NCBI GenBank assembly: GCA_036971475.1
Contig: JBAIZL010000002.1
Coordinates: 234,647,143 to 234,711,142 of the forward strand
Length of the DNA: 64,000 nucleotides
DNA from: Prosapia bicincta
Lineage: Eukaryota > Arthropoda > Insecta > Hemiptera > Cercopidae
Direction: 5' to 3'
A program made the translations under genes and the position numbers. Below the pieces are notes generated by a model, which did not search any database, had not been told where the DNA came from, and worked only from the letters and a program-made list of their open reading frames with translations. Positions 1-12,009 of the stretch are shown here, one piece after another (the first letter of the stretch is position 1; every line of letters starts with the position of its first letter).

Positions 1-41
<41 letters not shown>
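1..41. repeat. (TA)n microsatellite at window edge
   Basis: A pure TA dinucleotide run occupies the first bases, so the array continues outside the window and its full length is unknown. An imperfect TA/GT-rich tail follows to about 120. Confidence 0.97.
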
Positions 42-43
<2 letters not shown>

Positions 44-281
44 ATATATATTTATATGCATGGTGATTAATAAACAATATTATAATACATATATACACAT
101 ATAATAATTGTGTGTGTGTTTATACAGTAACATTTTACTGGAATGCCTGGAATAATGCAGGTATATTTCAGGGAACCTAGTCCCCCCCCCCGTCAAAAGC
201 TAATGGATAATATTTTAATTTAATTTAAGACATACTACTCTTCTCTTATCGTATTATTCGAACGCCTTCGCCTTACCTATT

Positions 282-635
282 TTGTCATGTTTCAGTCAAT
301 TTTCCACTGTATTTGCACGACATAGGCCTACTCTGTACAATAACCTATGCCCTACATCTGCTATCCAACGTTTCAACGCTAATATAAATAGACTCACAGT
401 ACAATATTCTCACTTCTTTTATCATCAGAAGTTATCTTTTGTGACGATATTCGATGTTTTTATCGCCGTTGTGTCATTTTGTAAAACTAAAGTAGTCACA
501 CTCTGTCACCGTCAACACCTATCACGAGCAAACCGGGATGCTATAGCCGACGGTGTTACATCAAGGTTAACCTGCCACAGAATTAAACCACTAACAAGGC
601 GACAGTGGTTTGAGCTAATAATAAAATATCAATAA
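282..635 (+). other. 117-codon open frame, unrecognised, GC-richer block
   Basis: This 117-codon frame is long for DNA of this AT content, and the surrounding 240-620 block is GC-richer than its neighbours. I recognise no domain, signal peptide or transposase motif in the translation, which is rich in serine, threonine, histidine and arginine. The DNA contains short motifs such as taggcctac that recur in repetitive insect DNA. It could be a fragment of a mobile element or a chance open frame; I do not call it a gene. Confidence 0.15.
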
Positions 636-687
636 TCTCCAATTTAATTAGAAAAAGGTTTAATATTTTAAATCTAATAAACCTTCT

Positions 688-690
<3 letters not shown>

Positions 691-724
<34 letters not shown>
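691..724. repeat. (TA)n microsatellite
   Basis: Uninterrupted TA repeats in AT-rich background. Confidence 0.95.
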
Positions 725-726
<2 letters not shown>

Positions 727-3434
727 CTTTGTGGAAGACATAAGAGACTGTATTATTAAAAATGTTATATAATTATTTAAAACCATTTCCCATAGTTCGT
801 ATGAAATACTGTATCAAAAGCTAGCCTTCATTTATGGTTAAATAAAGTGATTACCCAATGACTAGATCCCCAATTTACGGTCTCGGCTAAGTGAGCTGTT
901 AATTAGATCTTGTCTCTGCGGTTGACAGACATTTTCTTTCAGTTTAGGGAACCGAATCTCTTCCAGGTTGAGCTAAGGATGAAAGGTGCACTAATTTCAT
1001 TACTAAAGCTATTTTAATTAGGAAACTTGTAACTCTTGAAGAAATAATAGAGCCGAATATTAATTATCCAGATACAATTTAGTTAAAACCCTCCATATCA
1101 TAATGTATAATATATAAGGAATGATAACGAAATATAGATATTTAGATAGAGCTTTTAACTTGGGGTCAAAATCAATATATAGTTTCATATATTATAATCA
1201 AGTGTTTATATAGTACAATCAAAATTGATTTATTCAAAAGAAACTATGTTTGTATTGAAGCAATTAACCTACTGAATTATCTATATTCTATTGAATTGTT
1301 TTACCAATTTTTTTTTTTTGATTTAACAAAAACATTTACTCATCAGTTTCCCCAATAAGATTGAGAGGCAATCGGATAACATATTATGGAGGTGGACTAC
1401 CAAGGTAGATACACGAAACTGTTTATTATTAAACTTATAAACTTGTAGCACGAAATAAATATTCAGAATAATGCCAATTAACTTTGGACTTTTACAAAGG
1501 CTTTGCACGTTTTAAATTAGTAGCGAGAAATTAGTAAGAAAGTACAAACAGTTACCAAGTAACTGATATTGAATTGAACTATTTAATCCAAGAACCAAAA
1601 ACTGTATCAATTGATGTACAATTACTTCTAATACCGGTATTTCAACTGTGTTAAAATTCTTAATGTTAGAAGTTAAAATATTACAGCAATATGAAAATAG
1701 AAAGCCATTGAAGAAAGATGTATATTTTCTTTATTATTGTTAATATATCACAAAAGAAATAATAATAATAATATGCGCTGGAGGAATACAAAATAAATTG
1801 AAACAGATAAAGGATGCAACAAGAGAGCAACTATTCTTCACTGTGATTTAGGTTTAAATGGCACCTATCCCCTTCCAAATACCTCGACTTTTATTTATCG
1901 GGGGGAATTTCTCCAATGGAAATTATCCTGCATGTTTGAGACCCAGTCCTCTCTTATGTAACGCCCTGCGTATTAGTTATTCACACGCAACACTAGCAAA
2001 TTCTAAATAGACATACAAACTGGAGACAACGTAACCTATAATAATAAATAGCCAACGCTATGCTATTCCAATACCATGCTTAATGCATATATTTGAGTCG
2101 TTTTTATTAAATTTTTTAAATATCTTGTGTTATAATAATTATCAGACAGTCATCTAAGTTCTTTCAAGATCAATTGTCGTCTCAAAAGAATCCCATTGTC
2201 ACATTTGGTTTAGTCTTTCTACCTGAACAAACCTTCTGTAAGCCTATACTATTTTTCTCAAAATTATAATATTTTGTTATAATACAATTCAGAAGATACG
2301 GATTCCCAGTAAAACTATTCTCAAATAAAAAGATTTATAAGTAACAATCCGTTTACTTTATACACATTTAAACATCTATACTCATTTTGAGATAATCATA
2401 GATAGTAGTTCCAAAGATTTTTTAATACCATTTTAAGTAGTATTTGTTTTCGAACATCAGTAATTTCTTTCAGGCGTAGCGTAAGAAACACTCCATTTTT
2501 GCCTGGATTAAATTGATAGAGTACACGTATGTTTTTTTTGTAAATCTGTAAACGTTATATCTAGGTAGTGTAATCGCGAAAACGTTATTTATCTGTGAAG
2601 CTTTGAAAAAATAAAAATAAAGTTTCCTTCTTAAATATCTTGTATTTAGATTAAGTTCAAACATTTTTCACGAGATCAACACCAATGTTTACATAAACCG
2701 ATCAATTGTTCATCACTCGTCATTTCCACTTATCGGATATTTTACTTACCTATATTACATCTACTTTTGCAAATGAGAGTAGCATTTACCTGTATTTCTG
2801 AAGTACAAAAGCTCTTTACAAATTTATGTTATTACTGAAACAATTTATTTTTAATTAAATATGATTACTTCATTCTGACATAATTAAGGGAAAGGATATT
2901 CTGTAAAGGTTTTTTATATAATACAAAGTCAAATGTTAGACAAAGGGAGGTATCCGGACGAGAAATTCTATTTGTATTCTTACTTAAAGGGTAATTTACG
3001 TTCTACAGCGCATTAAATCCCAGCATCATTGATATTCCGTTATGACATCATCAGCCTAAATGGACTGCCATTGATTCTCCTCAAGTGGTTTAATGTTAGG
3101 CGTAAAACAACTAAATAATTCAAAAGTCATTATTGACGACTAAAATTTACGTTACGAAGGAGTTTATGATATTGAAACCTACCAACTACAGTTTACTGGA
3201 TTTTTGTTTAGATATTGACAAAATTTACTGTATATACCAATCTAAAATACGGTATTGGTAGGAATGAAACAATATTGAAATTCTTGTATTGTCCGTTTTA
3301 GTTCCAATAATTGGATAGATATTCCATCCGTATGACTAAATAATCAACTACTTATAGGTTAAATAAATTTTGTTGATATTTAAATAGCATATCATGAATC
3401 CGAGTTATAGTTACCACTGAGATATCGAAAATTA
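725..3434. other. AT-rich non-coding stretch, nothing assigned
   Basis: No frame here has recognisable protein features and no repeat copy was found by eye. Short runs of T and TAA occur. The block at 1900-2010 is locally GC-richer but has no coding signature. Best read as intronic or intergenic. Confidence 0.6.
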
Positions 3435-3955
3435 ACTAAAGTTGATTCACTAACCTTGTAACACATTTTAGGTGTGTTACAAATAAAACAGATTCAGAAA
3501 ACAAACGTGAAATTAATTACAAAAAAACACATAAAATTTTAAAAAATTGTGGATTGTAAATTTAAATCTATGAGCGAGCCTGACCTCTAGGTTGAAATTT
3601 TGGAACTGCATATGCACAAAACGGGTGCGCGGAAATTAAGATACTCAGGTAATAACTGCATTTCCTTCCATTTTCGTTTGAACCATGTGATTGAATGCAC
3701 ACGTTTTAAGATTGAGGAACGAGGGAATGCTTTTTATTTTAAGTTTTGAAACATGTAACAGTTTACTATAATTTAATTTTGTTTTAATAGAAGAAATGCT
3801 ACGTTACGGTACAACGCCGGGGCCAAATTCCGAATTACGAGCGAGCCAACACAAAATGCAGAATGCGGAGATCTAAGTACAAGAACCACGTTTTGGCTAC
3901 ACCAGCTTGTTACAACACAGCTAACTCCTAAAATTAAGGAGTTTAGTGATCAAAA
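3435..3955. repeat. Dispersed repeat family A, copy 1
   Basis: This block matches 28625-29125 in the same order and orientation. Shared landmarks are tgtaacacattttag at the left, cagaaaacaaacg, ggaact, a gcgcgg-containing stretch followed by aattag/aattaag, and at the right a ggctacacc...cttgtta...acagctaa segment. The left end here is a hairpin (ttgtaacac, loop, gtgtgttacaa). No coding sequence is evident. The pattern fits an old non-autonomous element; its class is not decided because no clear terminal repeats or target duplication are visible. Confidence 0.6.
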
Positions 3956-5454
3956 TTGAAAAATTTAACTTTTAAAACATTAACCGTTCAAAATGTTTAA
4001 AAAAACTTTAAAAATTCAATGGCAAGATAATGCAAAGTTTCTTTTTAATAATAGGGAAATGTAAATTCGATTGTATCATGTAGCAAATTTTTTAGGTCGA
4101 AAGGATGAATTTAAATGTATGTTGAATACGTAAAGCAATCTTGAAAAGGGGTCATCCCTCTGCCACAAATTTTGTAACATGTAAAGTTCTGATAAAAATT
4201 AAATATGTAAACGTTATAAAGTCTGTAAGTAGCGTAATATTTCTAATGGGATTGTTTGTAATAGTTATACATATATTTCTTTTAATTAAGTAAAGTTTGA
4301 ATTGTTTAAATTAACATTTGTGCCTTCAATTATTTACTGAACACACAACTCTTATTTTCAATTAAACATTTGACTTTGCAGGTCAACTATTTAAATATGT
4401 TACCAATACTACAATATCAGCATTAATTCCTTAAGAATTAATCTTACAAAAGGTAACACGTTACAACCTGTTTTAAAATATAAAACTTGTGTTGTATACG
4501 ACTGCAGATTTAGCTGTTTTTTACCACTAGGCTTGTAGTTTTTCTTACAATAAATAAATTGTAATATCACTATAAACAATTACCTTATAATTTTGTTTCA
4601 ATAAAACTGTTATTCGAATAAAAGTGTGCTCAATTTCATTTACCATTTTTTTCAACTATATGCTTTTTAAAAGTTATCTGTTTTGCAGAATAAAATCATA
4701 CTTGACGATTAGAAATTCTTCGGAATAGTTAATGAGCATCTATTGCAACATAATTTAAAAGTATCAACTTGCATGAACCGTTATAGAACTGGCAGTAAAT
4801 TATACTTATATCCAAAATGACTTTGTCATCAACAAAGTACTTTATTAGACGTTATCCTTTTTTTTAAACCTTACGATACGGTTAAAATTCCTAATGATTC
4901 GGTAAACCTTTAAAGCGTTAAAAGAAATACAGCTTTCTTGGTCCGAATGGCAAAGAAAAATCGTACACTAAAAGGAAATGCACTCTCCACTTGACATGAA
5001 AATAGATCATTGAAGGTTAATAAGAGTTTTTGTTTGAACAAAATCAATTCTAAAAAAATATTAGTAGCTGAATTGGTTCATAGTATATACCTAAAATGGG
5101 AGAGTATGATTTTTCAAAGTTTCTTTTTGCAAAAATAACTTTTTAAAAAAATTGATAGTAGAGGAGTTAAAGACTATTGAATATTTCACAACAGTTATAA
5201 TTGTGTGGTTTTAGACCAAGGTCTTTTCATAATCCAGATGATACCCTATTTCAAATAAGGTATTATAGTTTCTTACATCGACGATGTTTGGTTCATTAAT
5301 AGATACTTTTTTTTAAAGGTCTGTAACTCAAAATATCCTGTGATACCTAAAACTATTAGTTAACTTTATCAAAGCATTAGTAAGGGGGCATATTTATTTT
5401 AGTTTAAACAAAAACAAAAATCTATAGGGCCATTGGTATTTAATGACAATACCC
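3956..5454. other. AT-rich non-coding stretch, nothing assigned
   Basis: No supported gene or repeat copy. A short imperfect hairpin lies at about 5244-5270 (ataccctattt paired with aaataaggtat). Confidence 0.6.
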
Positions 5455-5700
5455 ACTCCCTCTATCTCGTGTTAAACTCTAAACAAAAGAAAACTATTGC
5501 CGTGCGAAAACAGAAATAACAATGACAGTGAACGCAAATGTTTTATACGAAATCCTTTTACACCCTGAAAAAAAAAAAGTTTTCTGTAGCTATGTTGAAA
5601 GTCCCGTCAGTTTACCCTGCTTCTTGTTTAACCTCCACTTTACAGCCATATAAAGGGGTATAGTTGAAAACGAAATAGGTAACTATGAGAGATAAAGAGA
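5455..5700. repeat. Dispersed repeat family B, copy 1
   Basis: This block is related to 10600-10840. Shared pieces in order are aacaaaag-aaac-attgc, tgcgaa-aca-a-ataacaa, gaaatcctttta, an A-run, ttgaaagt, cttgtttaacctcc, and ccatataaa/ccataaaaa followed by ggtgta. Both copies run into GA-rich sequence at their right side. No open frame is shared. It is probably a short non-autonomous element, with class unknown. Confidence 0.6.
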
Positions 5701-5843
5701 CCAATCGCTAAATTCAGTAGTATATATTGTAGTATTAATTGTTTATTATAGGTAAATCTGAAGGCAGATAGGCTGCATATTACCTACTTCTTAATTCAAT
5801 AATAACTACACTGTGTATTACCTAATATATATGCGCTGAAGTT

Positions 5844-6053
5844 ATGAAAAATAGTGATAAATATAAACTAATAAAAAGAGAATATAATTTTAATGATTTA
5901 TTTAAAATATGTGATGGGGTCTTCCCGAAAGTGGTTTCAATGTTTCTGCGACCATATGTAGAATATGGTTTCACCTATGACGATTATAAAAATATTTTGA
6001 TCAAGAATCAGCAAAGGTTCAGTGTGTGTCCAATAGATTCTATCTATATTTAG
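5844..6053 (+). other. 69-codon open frame, unrecognised
   Basis: The translation is polar and rather protein-like in composition (motifs such as FNDLFKICDG and YVEYGFTYDDYKN), and it begins with ATG. No family is recognised, and a 69-codon frame is within chance expectation for a window of this size. It has no visible splice or promoter context. Confidence 0.15.
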
Positions 6054-6059
6054 TGTTCC

Positions 6060-7300
6060 TATCATTGTCATACAGATACATCTGGCTGAGATTTGTCGAC
6101 ACTAGCCAACATGAAATACACCAATGGTAGAAACAATGGAAACGTGATACTAAACAGAGACTAGTAGTTTGTTTTCAGACAAGAATAAACAATTAATTAA
6201 AAAAAAGCTACTTAGTAATTTTATTAAAATCAATTTATATTTTATAAGACATCTAATGATGTAAAACTAAATTCAGGACAAAAATTACTTATACAATTAG
6301 GGCTTTGAAAATCCTTTTAGAAAAACACACCAATCAAATTTGGGATCTTTGAACTATTGAAATGCGGGTGAATTTGTAAAATATACAGGTGTGAATAAGG
6401 ACCATTTATTTTGAAAATATTATACAATTTCAATAATAATCACAGATACGATACGTGTTGAAATGCACTTGAAATGTCAAGTATATGGAATTTGTGAAAA
6501 CAACCGCATGAAAGATGGACAAACGAACAATGATATCACTACTACAAAATTATATAAAAAGAGTAGACCTATAATTCACCTTGCCTAATAAAGCTAGGGA
6601 TCGATGTTTGTAGAAGCAAATAACATTTTTGCGTGAGTGTAATAGGCCAATTAATAATAATTAGTATTAGGTATTATCATGTATAACGTCTCTAATTTAG
6701 ACGTTCATCAACATACCTCCCTTAATTCATGAATAGTTGTATAGGATATTAGATATGTTGTATCTGCAGCAGGTAAGGTGCCAACTTTGGTCAACTTGGT
6801 CTAACGAATTACATAAATGTTGTGACAAAGCTACAAAATGATATTGGTTTCCCACGACCACTGCTTACTTCCTCTTTGTTTTGTTATATATAACATATAA
6901 GTAACGCCCACTTTCATAATTCTTTTCACCTCTAATCGAGAAACATTTTTTCTCCATGCGAAATTTTTTATTAAGATAGATCTCTAGATTCTGAATAGGC
7001 TACCAATTATTTGATACCAATTTATATTTATTAACGTTTTAAAAGTTGAAAGAGACTCATTGTTTTTCAACAGAAAATATAGGTTTATATTTATTAAATA
7101 AAATAATTAAAAGAAGAACAATAATACTCACCATTTATTCATTGAATTCGCCTTTTAGATACACCACCATAGCCTTGATCATTGGTTAAATTAGAAACAT
7201 GCATATGTTGTATATTATATTTTCTTATTTTGGAAGGTGAACAAAAGGTTTTTTTATTCTAGTAACGATTCAGAAGATTTACCTAGCCCTATTCTAAGTT
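6060..7300. other. AT-rich non-coding stretch, nothing assigned
   Basis: Nothing beyond low-complexity A/T runs was identified on either strand. Confidence 0.6.
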
Positions 7301-7303
7301 AAT

Positions 7304-7307
<4 letters not shown>

Positions 7308-7344
<37 letters not shown>

Positions 7345-7400
7345 AGACAGCCAAATCCGTCTCAAAGGAAATAATTTGTTTTTAGGGCAAAACCTTTTGA
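7308..7400. repeat. Dispersed repeat family C, copy 1, (AC)n-led end
   Basis: An (AC)n run (7308-7342) is followed by tgagacagccaaatccgtctcaaa, a small hairpin (gagac...gtctc). The same AC-run plus tgagacggccaaa junction occurs at 9391-9440, so the microsatellite belongs to the element rather than being independent. The next matching part of this copy is at 8010-8190, suggesting that about 600 bp of other sequence separates the two parts. Confidence 0.55.
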
Positions 7401-8009
7401 AAATATTTTTTTTGTAAAAGTTTAAAAATGACTTCTCTGGAAAAGAAAAGTAGCAATCATACAAGTGCTTATTTGTTTAAGTAAGCAAGGCCGGTCCAAA
7501 GGGTCGATTTTGTTCACGGAATAGAGCAACAATAAATGAATAATATATGTAATGTTAAAATAAAATAAGGTATTGTTATTTATGAAAAACAAAACTCAAA
7601 AATTAAAGAACTAAAGAAAAGTAAAGATAAACCACCAAAGTTTAATAGAGTTTTAAAGAAACTTATATAAAAAGATTATTGTAAATAAACATTTAGTAAT
7701 AAAGTATTAACATATGTATTACCAAATTTATTTAATAAATGTAATTACTAAATGGTTAGATAAATGCTCCAAAAATTGGAAAATTTTAATTACGGGCAGA
7801 AATAGTTTACGAACGAAGGGAACTGGAATTGTCATTTAAATTTATAACTACAATTTTAAGAGTGAAGAAGACATCAGCGATAAAACGAGCAAAAATCTTC
7901 GAAAGGAATTTCAATGTACACTATGTTACAAGTCAAGAGAATGTCTTGACAAAATGGAAAGATCCGGTGGCAAAGGTAGTTGTAAATCCGCTTTAGCAAC
8001 AGGGGGACT
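7401..8009. other. Sequence between the two parts of family C copy 1
   Basis: AT-rich DNA with no match in the second family copy at 9391-9700. It may be an insertion, or sequence lost from the other copy. Confidence 0.35.
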
Positions 8010-8195
8010 CGCAATTCAGCTTTCGTTGGAGACGGACGTGTTTCTGGAGATCCAGAAGGGAGTTCAGGATGCTGTTCCGGGACTGAGAAAAACAACCAAC
8101 GCCCAAGATGGACGTGGAGATGATCTGCTTTCGACCGCCTACAAAATCGAACTTTAACTTTTAATAATGTTAATAAACTATTAAAACCGGCCTAA
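8010..8195 (+). repeat. Dispersed repeat family C, copy 1, right part
   Basis: The block is much GC-richer than its surroundings and aligns with 9500-9700. Shared pieces include gacggacgt, a tctgga..ctccaga / tctggagatccagaa block, gttcc, gcccaagatg/gccaaagatg, gtggaga, and a right end with attaaa followed by ggc(c/g)..ctaaaa. A 67-codon frame (7954-8157) runs through it, but the frame is not kept in the second copy, so coding function is unlikely. Confidence 0.55.
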
Positions 8196-9169
8196 AACCG
8201 AACAGTGCCGATGGCTACACGAACCAAGACTACATGAAAAAGCAGGAAAACCACAGTCATCCCAGTCAAAGTTTTTGGAGAAAGTCTAAATTTTAATTGA
8301 TGTAAACCATTTATTAAAACTAGTAGTCATTTCTTAAATTCATGTAATAAAGTTTCCTTCTAAAGTTAACATTTTTTTAAAGTCAAAATCTATATATGTT
8401 CGAAATAAATAGTCTCAAAATTTATTCAGAGCCAAAATCAGAAAATGAATAAGAAATTTATAAAGAAAATCAGTAGCAGATGATTTAGTAATTAAGTGAA
8501 TAGAATTTATATTATGTCCATATATATTAAATCTAACATATAGTATCAAATGAGTGTATAAATTTTAATCCAGTAAATTTGAGGATAAAATCCTAGGGTT
8601 TTATGTTTGGGAGCTCTAATTTTGCAAGTTAATTCTACAGAAATTTATATAGAAAAAAAATAAAATAAATAAACATAAATTATTCTTCTCTTATATTTAA
8701 ATATGTATGTGATTATATATGTGAAATTTTTAACTCTATAAAACCAAATTTTTTTATAAGGGCTTCAAACATTAGAGACAGTTAAATGATTGTATTATCC
8801 AACTGATTATTAAAAGTTACGTTAAGAATAATATGATATTTTAGAAAAGAAAATTGTAATGTATATTTTACTTTTTCAAATGAATAAAACAAAATAAAAG
8901 AAAAATAAATGTTTATAAATAATAAAATTAAGCTAGTAAATAAAATTGTATGAAATTTTTCCAACCAGCAACTACTAATAAAATAAATAAATTAAACTGG
9001 CAATTAGGGTCTTAATAAATACTATTGCAATAAGAAAGTAATAGATAAATTTATACTCAAACACAATTTTTTATGGTAAAATTATCAATTAAATGATTCT
9101 GAACATTTTTGTTGGATTTTAAAAACAAAGCTCAGGGATTTATAAATTAGCAGAACAAGCTCGACACAC
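8196..9169. other. Very AT-rich stretch, nothing assigned
   Basis: Long A/T runs only; no supported frame or repeat. Confidence 0.6.
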
Positions 9170-9705
9170 CACATATACTAGCATATGGTAAGTTGTGTGG
9201 GATGATATTTTTACCGCGGTGGAACTGCACGTCTCGGCCCTACAGAGTCCCTCATTAGCAGGTATAGCTTACGCGAAAAACGCTTTAATGTGGGTTCTTT
9301 GTTGGTAGGGTGTGAAACGCGAAATCGGGGACAGTATTTTCTCCCTGAGATGGTGCAGAATCAAGAGTAGTGAGGGGATAGGCCGCGGCAACACACACAC
9401 ACACACAAACACACACTGAGACGGCCAAAAACAGTTTCAAAAGTAACAGATTTTACAAAACGAAAGAGGGGGAACCCCGTTGCATGAGAAAATTTGTGAA
9501 AAGTGATTCAGCGTTAGAGGAAGACGGACGTTTCCTTCTGGACCTCCAGAACCTTGGACTGCCAGATTCCGTTCCCTGTTTAAGCCTTAATCCATAGCCA
9601 AAGATGAAAGTGGAGAGGGTCGGCCCTTCAACCGCTATGATTAGAATATAATATTTTTGTAATGTAACTAAACAGTATTAAAGGCGGGCTTAAAAACGTT
9701 CATTT
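9170..9705 (+). repeat. Dispersed repeat family C, copy 2
   Basis: A GC-rich island (9205-9390) is followed by an AC run at about 9391-9417, tgagacggccaaa, and sequence aligning with 8010-8190 up to the ggcgggcttaaaa right end. This copy appears more contiguous than copy 1, so its 5' GC-rich part may also belong to the element. No protein motif was recognised in any frame. Confidence 0.5.
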
Positions 9706-10599
9706 GCGTCCGCTAGAATATTCTATTGTAAGCTATTTATCTTTATTTTTGGTAAAAAAAGCTTTTGTTAAAATAAAATAAAATAAATCTTTGAGATGAA
9801 ATTGTCAAGAGTCGATTTTAATATTGTATTGTTTACATTTCAAATTAATTAAAAATCAAGGTACAACTACAAAATGTTTAAGAATTATTATTAATAACCT
9901 GTGGTAAAACAGCGATCAAATTTCTAGAACTTTTCCAGCCATTTAAAAAAATAAGAGCAAACATTTTAAATCAAGTTAGAAAAAAGGATTCTAATTATTA
10001 TTTAACCAATAGCAAATAATTATATTCATTGTATCATTGATAATATAATTTTTATTTAGAGGTTTTACAGCACTGTCACTTCAAACGGAATCGTCATACT
10101 ACTCATGTCATTAAATACGTTGTTTCGTTTTATGAAAATGTTTATCTTATGTTATACCTTTTTAAAATCACTACCTACTTGAACACCTCTCCCCCTTTCC
10201 CTTCTTTTGTAGTATTTGTATAATTATTTTTCTCTTAGGAAAGAGATTTTTATCTTTTAAACATTTACTTTTGCAACTAATTTCTTTTGTAATATTTTTT
10301 GAATATCAAGTATTATATAAATTATAAATTTATGAATGCATGCATTATACGTGTGGAATTATATATCTACATAAATACCCACCACTTGTCACAAGTAACC
10401 AAATCCAGGTTAATATAAATAAATATTATTATAAGTAATATAAAATGCATATTACTATAGTTTTTATACTACACAAAACAACTTTCTAAAAATCAAAAGT
10501 TATATCATATTTATTTACAGGTGTCAGCCAAGTATGTACTTTACTTAGACAAGTGTATATTGTGATGGAAAAGAAATTTTTGCTACTTGATGACGTCTC
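9706..10599. other. AT-rich non-coding stretch, nothing assigned
   Basis: No supported gene, repeat copy or structured motif. Confidence 0.6.
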
Positions 10600-10835
10600 C
10601 ACTCCCTTTCAACAAAAGTAAACGATTGCTCTGCGAATACAAAGATAACAAGAGCAGTCGCAATTCTTTCATCTGAAATCCTTTTATGACGCGAATCGAG
10701 AAAAAAAAGGCATCTCCTAAATGACTTGAAAGTGTCGCTTCCCCCTAGCTTTTTGTTTAACCTCCTCTTCAATTCCATAAAAAGGTGTAGACGACAAAAA
10801 CGTGTATATAAGGGTAAAGAAATTGTGACAGAAAT

Positions 10836-10840
<5 letters not shown>
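10600..10840. repeat. Dispersed repeat family B, copy 2
   Basis: Counterpart of 5455-5700, in the same orientation and diverged by many substitutions and small indels. It ends directly against the GA microsatellite, as copy 1 ends in a short GA-rich stretch. The 77-codon minus frame 10545-10778 lies over it and is treated as a chance frame. Confidence 0.6.
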
Positions 10841-10869
<29 letters not shown>

Positions 10870-10898
10870 GGAGGGAGGGAGAGAGAGAGAGAGAGAGT
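10835..10898. repeat. (GA)n microsatellite, imperfect
   Basis: GA repeats broken by aa and ggg units. Charged or serine/leucine-rich frames crossing it are artefacts of the repeat. Confidence 0.95.
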
Positions 10899-11061
10899 GT
10901 TTGTTTAACACAGAGATAGAACAGATACTACGAACAGTATTAAATGTGAGAATATGAAATAATAATAAACCTAAGAAGTAATTATTATTATTGATTATAA
11001 ACTGAAAACACCGATCTATCGGCTTCTTCTTTATAATATATGTATGTATGTACACCAAATA

Positions 11062-11334
11062 TCACTTAATAGGCGTTGTTTTTGTTGTTCTCGTGTACAT
11101 GGAGTTTTTGATAATATCATAAGTACTGACGATAGCAGCATACATTTGAAGTGCCATTTGACTATAAAGAACAGCTTTTAGATGATCTTCAAGTGACACC
11201 AATTCAAAAAATGCGGCGTAACTGTTTGGTACTTGAAAGTGTGTCTCGGTGTTAGACTGACATCCGATCAGTTTCTCCAGGAAACGTTCTGATCTTGTAA
11301 CGTCCTGGTATTGTCTGGGAGAACGCTCATCCAA
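11062..11334 (-). CDS. Candidate 3'-terminal exon, 90 codons, family not recognised
   Basis: On the minus strand, a consensus-like acceptor (ccatttcag) is followed from 11334 by an open frame of 90 codons ending in a stop at the lower coordinate. The block is clearly GC-richer than its surroundings. The translation is protein-like: charged N-terminal part, then SERFLEKLIGCQSN, VPNSYAAFFELVSLEDHLKA and YSQMALQMYAAIVSTYD, giving a likely amphipathic helical pattern without a membrane segment or signal peptide. The frame is also open for about 12 codons upstream of the acceptor, so an unspliced start is possible. I do not recognise the family. It lies about 0.7 kb downstream of a minus-strand LINE fragment, so it could be that element's tail, although it matches no LINE motif I know. 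Status as a host exon is inference from composition, frame and acceptor. Confidence 0.4.
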   Translation of the reverse strand: MDERSPRQYQDVTRSERFLEKLIGCQSNTETHFQVPNSYAAFFELVSLEDHLKAVLYSQMALQMYAAIVSTYDIIKNSMYTRTTKTTPIK

Positions 11335-11341
11335 CTGAAAT

Positions 11342-12009
11342 GGATGATTCTTAGCAAGGAATGACTGATGTCAAACTTCTGTGGTATCAAGTTATCAAGT
11401 GAAGTCTGTTTTGGGTCACTGAGTTTGCATCAGCAAAGTGCAATAGTGTTAGCCGGTTGACTGTTTTACGGGCTTCTTAGGAGAATGAGTCAGGGCACTC
11501 ATTTCCTTTAATTTTGATTCTAATGCCAATTTCCTGTCAGAGAAAATGGATTAACATCCAATCTGTTAAGCCTAAAACAATATTGGAATTAGGGTTATAT
11601 TGAAAACTACCTTAACTAGCAAGATCTTTCTGATGAACTTTGAGACACTAAGGCCTGTAAAATTGTGAATTGGTGTTTACATCCTTCAGGAAGAAAAAAG
11701 GATTACCTCACTTACCTTATTGATAGGTTTAATTGAAGAATCATTAGTGTATGCAATTTCCAATTTACCCTGGAAGTGCTTAAAAATGGTTTCAAGGCCT
11801 AATGTTTAGGAATATTACGGGCTATTTTTTTAAAGCCATTTTGCAAAAGGTTCAAATTTCGCGTCACTCGATGTTTTCCTGGGAAAACTATCAGGATAGT
11901 CCTGAAGAACTTAGTGACAACTGTTTCATAATTAATCATCTTCTGATGTCTCGATAGAGTTGAAGAGTAGATGAGGGTTTGATTCTCGATTATCCTTTAC
12001 ATTCATTTA
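11342..12009 (-). other. Unassigned GC-moderate DNA between candidate exon and LINE relic
   Basis: The minus-strand translation is broken by stops in all frames. It could be the decayed 3' part of the LINE at 12010-12660 or intron upstream of the candidate exon. No tail of A residues in the minus orientation was seen that would mark the LINE end. Confidence 0.35.

Noticed and set aside
10717..11058. 113-codon minus frame with Ser/Leu and Arg/Glu-like repeats
   Set aside because: Driven by the GA microsatellite; the unique part has no recognised domain.
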